Source: Sphingomonas kyeonggiensis (GTDB lineage Bacteria; Pseudomonadota; Alphaproteobacteria; Sphingomonadales; Sphingomonadaceae). From it: a stretch of DNA of 64,000 nucleotides. Both the position numbers and the translations under genes were made by a program. The stretch spans positions 62,001 to 126,000 of the forward strand of contig NZ_JACIEH010000006.1 in assembly GCF_014196745.1 (NCBI RefSeq). The letters are read 5' to 3'. The notes under the pieces were generated by a model that worked only from the letters and a program-made list of their open reading frames with translations, did not search any database and had not been told where the DNA came from. Shown here in pieces: positions 62,768-64,000 of this stretch (position 1 is its first letter; the number at the start of each line of letters is the position of its first letter).

Positions 62768-63232
62768 ATGAACGCAAACCAAGCGACCCTCGCCCGAAAG
62801 CAACTCGAAAAGCGCCTAGCCCCGCTTCGCGCAGCGAACGTGCTTGCCCCGCCGAAAGGCTGGGTAAAAGCCATTCGCGAAGCACTTGGCATGACCGCCC
62901 GTCAGCTCGCTGCGCGCATGGGGACATCGCCATCGCGCATTCCGGTGATCGAGAAAGCCGAAGTCACCGGCGCGACCACCGTCAAGACTCTCCGCGAAGC
63001 GGCCGAGGCGATGAACTGCACTTTCGTCTATGCCTTTGTGCCGACGAAGCCGCTCGACGATATCCTGCGTGAGCGCGCAGCACAGAAAGCGCGCAGCGAT
63101 ATCGCACGCCTCAATCACACCATGCGGCTTGAAAATCAGGCACTCCTCAAATCCGATCTGGATGACGAGCAGCGACGCATGATCGACCTCATCCTTTCGG
63201 GCTCGCTGCGCGGCCTATGGGAGGATGAATAG
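62768..63232 (+). CDS. mobile mystery protein A (XRE-type HTH)
   Basis: 154 residues. HTH at about 33-60: IREALGMTARQLAARMGTSP, then SRIPVIEKAEVTGATTVKTL and EAMNCTFVYAFVPTKPLDDI. This layout is that of mobile mystery protein A (TIGR02612), always found next to a Fic protein. It is thought to be the antitoxin/regulator of a toxin-antitoxin-like pair. ATG lies in an AT-rich promoter region with palindromes upstream. Confidence 0.93.
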   Translation: MNANQATLARKQLEKRLAPLRAANVLAPPKGWVKAIREALGMTARQLAARMGTSPSRIPVIEKAEVTGATTVKTLREAAEAMNCTFVYAFVPTKPLDDILRERAAQKARSDIARLNHTMRLENQALLKSDLDDEQRRMIDLILSGSLRGLWEDE

Positions 63233-63239
63233 GTTCGCC

Positions 63240-63830
63240 ATGTCAGATCCATTGTTCGAAGACGACGACGACGCCAATACGCCGCTCACTGCCGAGGAGC
63301 GCGAGCAGCTAATCCCCTCCTACATCACGCTCCGGCACGAGCTGAACGAAGCCGAGCAGGTCAATATCGGCGAAGCGCTTCGCTGGGCCTATGTCCGCAG
63401 GCGTGATGTGCTCGATCAGGATTTCCTAAACGATCTGCACAAGCGCATGTTCGGGGACGTGTGGCGCTGGGCCGGACAATATCGCACGACCGCGCGGAAT
63501 ATCGGCATCGACGCCTATCGGATCGCGGTCGAGGTACGACAGGTCATCGATGACGCTCGCTATTGGGTAGAGAATGAAACCTACCCGCCGGATGAAATTG
63601 CCATTCGGTTCAGCCACCGCGTTGTTGCGATCCACCCGTTTCCCAACGGCAACGGACGTTTCTCGCGCCTAGTCGGCGACCTTCTTGCCCGTCAGCTCGG
63701 GCAACCCGCCTTCACATGGGGTCGCGCGAACTTGGTGGACGCCGGAGAGACGAGAGCACGATACATTGACGCTCTCCGCGCTGCCGATCAACACGACTTC
63801 GAACTGCTGCTGGCGTTCGCACGATCCTGA
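63240..63830 (+). CDS. mobile mystery protein B (Fic domain)
   Basis: 196 residues from ATG 63240 (MSDPLFEDDDDANTPLTAEE); an ATG at 63225 overlapping the previous stop is less well spaced. Fic motif HPFPNGNGRFSRL with catalytic His; Asn replaces the acidic residue (HxFx(D/E)GNGR) that holds Mg in AMP-transferring Fic proteins. Matches mobile mystery protein B (TIGR02613). Predicted nucleotidyl or phosphoryl transferase toxin, target unknown. Confidence 0.93.
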   Translation: MSDPLFEDDDDANTPLTAEEREQLIPSYITLRHELNEAEQVNIGEALRWAYVRRRDVLDQDFLNDLHKRMFGDVWRWAGQYRTTARNIGIDAYRIAVEVRQVIDDARYWVENETYPPDEIAIRFSHRVVAIHPFPNGNGRFSRLVGDLLARQLGQPAFTWGRANLVDAGETRARYIDALRAADQHDFELLLAFARS

Positions 63831-64000
63831 CCGCATTCGTTTGGCCGTCAGGATTTTACGGGCAAGGCATCTTCGATCCGCGTAGTGTTGTAGCACGGCG
63901 ACAGATTTCGCGCTGGCTGGAGCAATCTCATCGACATTGCTGGCGGGGTTAACGTTCGATAACAACTGCATGCATCTGGTAGACTTGCGCAGACCCTGTT
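63831..64000. other. Window end, no gene seen
   Basis: 170 bp after the Fic gene; only short antisense frames. Nothing matches the tRNA-Tyr 3' end here. Confidence 0.6.

Larger units (their letters stand above)
54434..64000. mobile_element. Integrative element at tRNA-Tyr, right end outside the window
   Basis: Begins at tRNA-Tyr with an integrase directed at it, followed by genes of lower GC and different codon use (AT-rich gaps at 56670-56870, 58260-58320, 62640-62770). Cargo: HTH protein, Excalibur protein, polymerase-like protein, MucR-like protein, IS110, truncated STAND gene, Fic system. No second copy of the tRNA 3' end was found by eye before 64000, so the right boundary is unknown. 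Confidence 0.75.

Noticed and set aside
63400..64000. Right attachment site of the tRNA-Tyr element
   Set aside because: No copy of the tRNA 3' end (TTCGAATCC...CTGTCCACCA) was seen here or elsewhere after 54520.

Overview
The window is high-GC chromosomal DNA from an alphaproteobacterium, most likely a sphingomonad (Sphingomonas or a close relative). This rests on the mix of a large TonB-dependent receptor, many acyl-CoA enzymes, an orphan flavin halogenase, GH43 and TRIC genes, and dense families of palindromic intergenic repeats. No rRNA or taxonomic marker is present, so the genus is inferred.

Region 1 (1-30061) is a catabolic region for a hydrophobic, probably methyl-branched or polycyclic substrate. 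It holds an SDR/nitronate-monooxygenase-like/acyl-CoA dehydrogenase operon, a second acyl-CoA dehydrogenase of the type lacking the usual flavin loop, two CoA ligases, a thiolase-like protein without the nucleophilic Cys, a GST, a family III CoA-transferase, an alpha-methylacyl-CoA racemase, a thiolase, an aldehyde dehydrogenase, an enoyl-CoA hydratase and further acyl-CoA dehydrogenases. Two paralogous LuxR-type regulators each sit divergently from an envelope/oxygenase module: LuxR-1 beside a DUF3617 lipoprotein and a secreted di-haem RoxA-like oxygenase, and LuxR-2 beside a TonB receptor, DUF2236 protein and GMC oxidoreductase operon. RoxA and the DUF2236 protein Lcp are the two known rubber-oxygenase folds, so polyisoprenoid or terpenoid oxidation is a reasonable but unproven hypothesis.

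Region 2 (30097-54520) is ordinary chromosome. It contains a hybrid histidine kinase with two single-domain response regulators and a GAF protein, a Phd/VapC toxin-antitoxin pair, a CPA2 antiporter, a porin, a tryptophan-halogenase-like enzyme, a DUF559 endonuclease bracketed by inverted repeats, a TRIC channel, RluE, GH43, a translationally coupled membrane protein/DyP peroxidase/cytochrome P450 operon, an aldo-keto reductase, fructokinase, AlkA-like glycosylase, a [2Fe-2S] ferredoxin, RlmB, an M28 peptidase and tRNA-Tyr.

Region 3 (54434-64000) is an integrated element at tRNA-Tyr with visibly lower GC and different codon use. The tyrosine integrase reads through the antisense strand of the tRNA. 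Behind it are an AlpA-like HTH protein, an Excalibur protein, a large protein with what look like family-A DNA polymerase motifs A, B and C, a MucR/Ros-like protein without zinc cysteines, an IS110 element with a structured leader that may encode a bridge RNA, a 5'-truncated STAND NTPase and a mobile mystery protein A/B (HTH/Fic) pair. No second att copy was seen, so the element probably continues past the right edge.

Three palindromic repeat families recur: GTCATCCC..GGGATGAC doublets, CCCTCTCCCGC..GCGGGAGAGGG composites, and CCTCCCCCGG..GGGGAGG units. Several serve as terminators between convergent genes.
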